Assembly: GCA_023435025.1 (NCBI GenBank)
Contig: JAEYSE010000088.1
Coordinates: 1-23,648 of the forward strand
Length of the DNA: 23,648 nt
From: Bacillota bacterium
Lineage (GTDB): Bacteria > Bacillota > Clostridia > Christensenellales > CAG-138
Direction: 5' to 3'
The position numbers and the translations under genes are program-made. Shown here one piece after another: positions 22,732 through 23,648 of the stretch (positions are counted from its first letter, which is position 1; each line of letters opens with the position of its first letter). Below the pieces are notes generated by a model that ran no database searches, was not told the origin of the DNA, and saw only the letters and a list, made by a program, of their open reading frames with translations.

Positions 22732-23157
22732 TTAGTCGCCCACCACGACGCCCATACTGCGCGCCGTGCCAGCGACCATGTTCATGGCGGCCTCTACGCT
22801 TGCCGCGTTGAGGTCCGGCATTTTCAGCTCGGCAATTTCCTTGACCTGCGCCTTGGTGATGGTGGCGACCTTGGTCTTGTTGGGAACGCCGGAGCCGCTC
22901 TCGATGCCTACGGCCTTCTTAATGAGAACCGCAGCCGGAGGGGTCTTGGTGATGAAGGTGAAGGAACGGTCCGCATATACGGTGATGACGATGGGGATGA
23001 TAAGACCCACCTGTTTTGCGGTGCGCTCGTTGAACTCCTTGCAGAAGCCCATGATGTTGACGCCGTGCTGACCCAGAGCGGGGCCTACCGGCGGTGCCGG
23101 CGTCGCTTTGCCGGCGGGGATTTGAAGCTTCACATAGCCTGTGATCTTCTTTGCCAT
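22732..23157 (-). CDS. rplK: 50S ribosomal protein L11
   Basis: L11 binds 23S rRNA at the GTPase centre and takes part in the RelA-dependent stringent response. The 141-residue product has the canonical start MAKKITGYVKLQIPAGKATP, the conserved PPVGPALGQHGVNIMGFCKEFN, and the C-terminal rRNA-binding domain ending in ARSMGVVV. AGGAGG lies upstream of the ATG. Order nusG-rplK-rplA is the usual bacterial arrangement. Confidence 0.98.
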   Translation of the reverse strand: MAKKITGYVKLQIPAGKATPAPPVGPALGQHGVNIMGFCKEFNERTAKQVGLIIPIVITVYADRSFTFITKTPPAAVLIKKAVGIESGSGVPNKTKVATITKAQVKEIAELKMPDLNAASVEAAMNMVAGTARSMGVVVGD

Positions 23158-23195
23158 TGCAGTTTCCTCCTACTAAAAATTTTGTAGTGCGTGGT

Positions 23196-23257
23196 AAACG
23201 GGGTGCCGCCCCCTCCCACTTTATATCAAAAAATCCCAAAGGATCTTTTGAGCCTTG
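23196..23257 (-). repeat. Hairpin-rich nusG-rplK gap, possible distant copy E of the double-hairpin repeat
   Basis: TCAAAAAATCC (23226-23236) pairs with GGATCTTTTGA (23241-23251), one mismatch, and GGGG/CCCC arms flank TGCCG at about 23200-23212. On the minus strand GTGGGAG followed by GGGGGC matches the inter-hairpin spacer of other copies loosely. No T run follows. Confidence 0.35.
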
Positions 23258-23267
23258 TTCTTTACCC

Positions 23268-23648
23268 TTAGAGCTTCTGAACCTGGATAAAGTCCAGCTC
23301 CACGGGCGTTTCGCGGCCGAACATGGAGACGGTGAGCTTGATCTTCTGGCGCTCGGCGTCAAGCGCTTCGACGCGGCCAATGAATTTTTCCAAAGGACCC
23401 GATACAACGCGCACGTTTTCGCCCACCTCGATATTGAGCACGATGGGGATACGTTCGACACCCATTGCCGTGACCTCTTCATCCGTAAGGGGGATGGGTT
23501 TGCTGCCCGGCCCTACGAAGCCTGTCACGCCGCGGGTGTTGCGCACGACATACCACGTCTTATCGTTCATGACCATTTTGACCATGACGTAGCCGGGGTA
23601 GACCTTACGCTGCATCGTCTTCTTTTTGCCGTTCTTGCCGACCTCTAT
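23268..23648 (-). CDS. nusG: Transcription termination/antitermination factor NusG (5' end outside the window)
   Basis: NusG binds RNA polymerase and modulates pausing, Rho termination and transcription-translation coupling. Only the last 126 residues are in view. The frame runs open to the window edge (IEVGKNGKKKTMQRK), so the internal ATG at 23615 is not the start. The NGN domain part YPGYVMVKMVM and TRGVTGFVGPGSKPIPL is visible. The C-terminal KOW domain is VGENVRVVSGPLEKFIGRVEAL, ending in VELDFIQVQKL. rplK follows 110 bases downstream. Confidence 0.95.
   Translation of the reverse strand: MEVGKNGKKKTMQRKVYPGYVMVKMVMNDKTWYVVRNTRGVTGFVGPGSKPIPLTDEEVTAMGVERIPIVLNIEVGENVRVVSGPLEKFIGRVEALDAERQKIKLTVSMFGRETPVELDFIQVQKL

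Noticed and set aside
23268..23615. NusG as a complete short protein starting at the ATG at 23615
   Set aside because: The reading frame stays open to the window edge with matching NusG sequence, so the gene is simply cut by the window.

Overview
The window looks like a moderately GC-rich chromosome segment from a low-G+C-lineage Gram-positive (Bacillota, most likely class Clostridia). The evidence is the recF-remB-gyrB-gyrA order, a phenylalanine T-box riboswitch, an L10-type ribosomal leader, strong AGGAGG ribosome-binding sites and lipobox-bearing lipoproteins. I cannot name the genus. There is no phage, IS element, CRISPR array, tRNA or rRNA gene in view.

Layout. (1) 17-748: an SGNH/GDSL hydrolase, followed by hairpins and a terminator. 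(2) 911-8720, plus strand: recF, remB (DUF370), gyrB, gyrA and an HD-domain CCA tRNA nucleotidyltransferase, which is an origin-proximal replication/topology cluster. dnaA and dnaN are not directly upstream of recF. The gaps gyrB|gyrA and gyrA|cca carry related double-hairpin repeats. (3) 8880-12177, plus strand: an AT-rich NlpC/P60 cell-wall hydrolase without a signal peptide, then a 571-aa lipoprotein built from two copies of one domain. (4) 16066-12279, minus strand: Phe T-box, pheS and pheT, ending in a terminator shared with the convergent lipoprotein gene. (5) 16171-16939, plus strand: a solitary DNA methyltransferase. (6) 19844-17050, minus strand: a lipoprotein serpin, an ECF sigma factor and an overlapping anti-sigma-like membrane protein. 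(7) 19944-20613, plus strand: a small repeat-rich PepSY-like lipoprotein. (8) 23648-20844, minus strand: nusG (5' part outside the window), rplK, rplA, an internal promoter with the L10 leader, rplJ and rplL. rplL is followed by a terminator rather than rpoB.

How the genes work together. The gyrase subunits and RecF act on DNA topology and repair. PheS/PheT form one synthetase controlled by uncharged tRNA-Phe. NusG and L11/L1/L10/L12 are transcription and translation core. The serpin, sigma/anti-sigma pair, cell-wall hydrolase and lipoproteins form an envelope-facing accessory set whose functions are inferred only.

The most distinctive unexplained signal is a dispersed intergenic element made of two adjacent hairpins. 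Its stem sequences differ between copies while base pairing and layout are kept (757-806, 4577-4631, 7186-7240, with decayed candidates at 20703-20760 and 23196-23257). The gyrB-gyrA copy sits inside a larger composite whose outer repeat could also pair near the gyrA ribosome-binding site.
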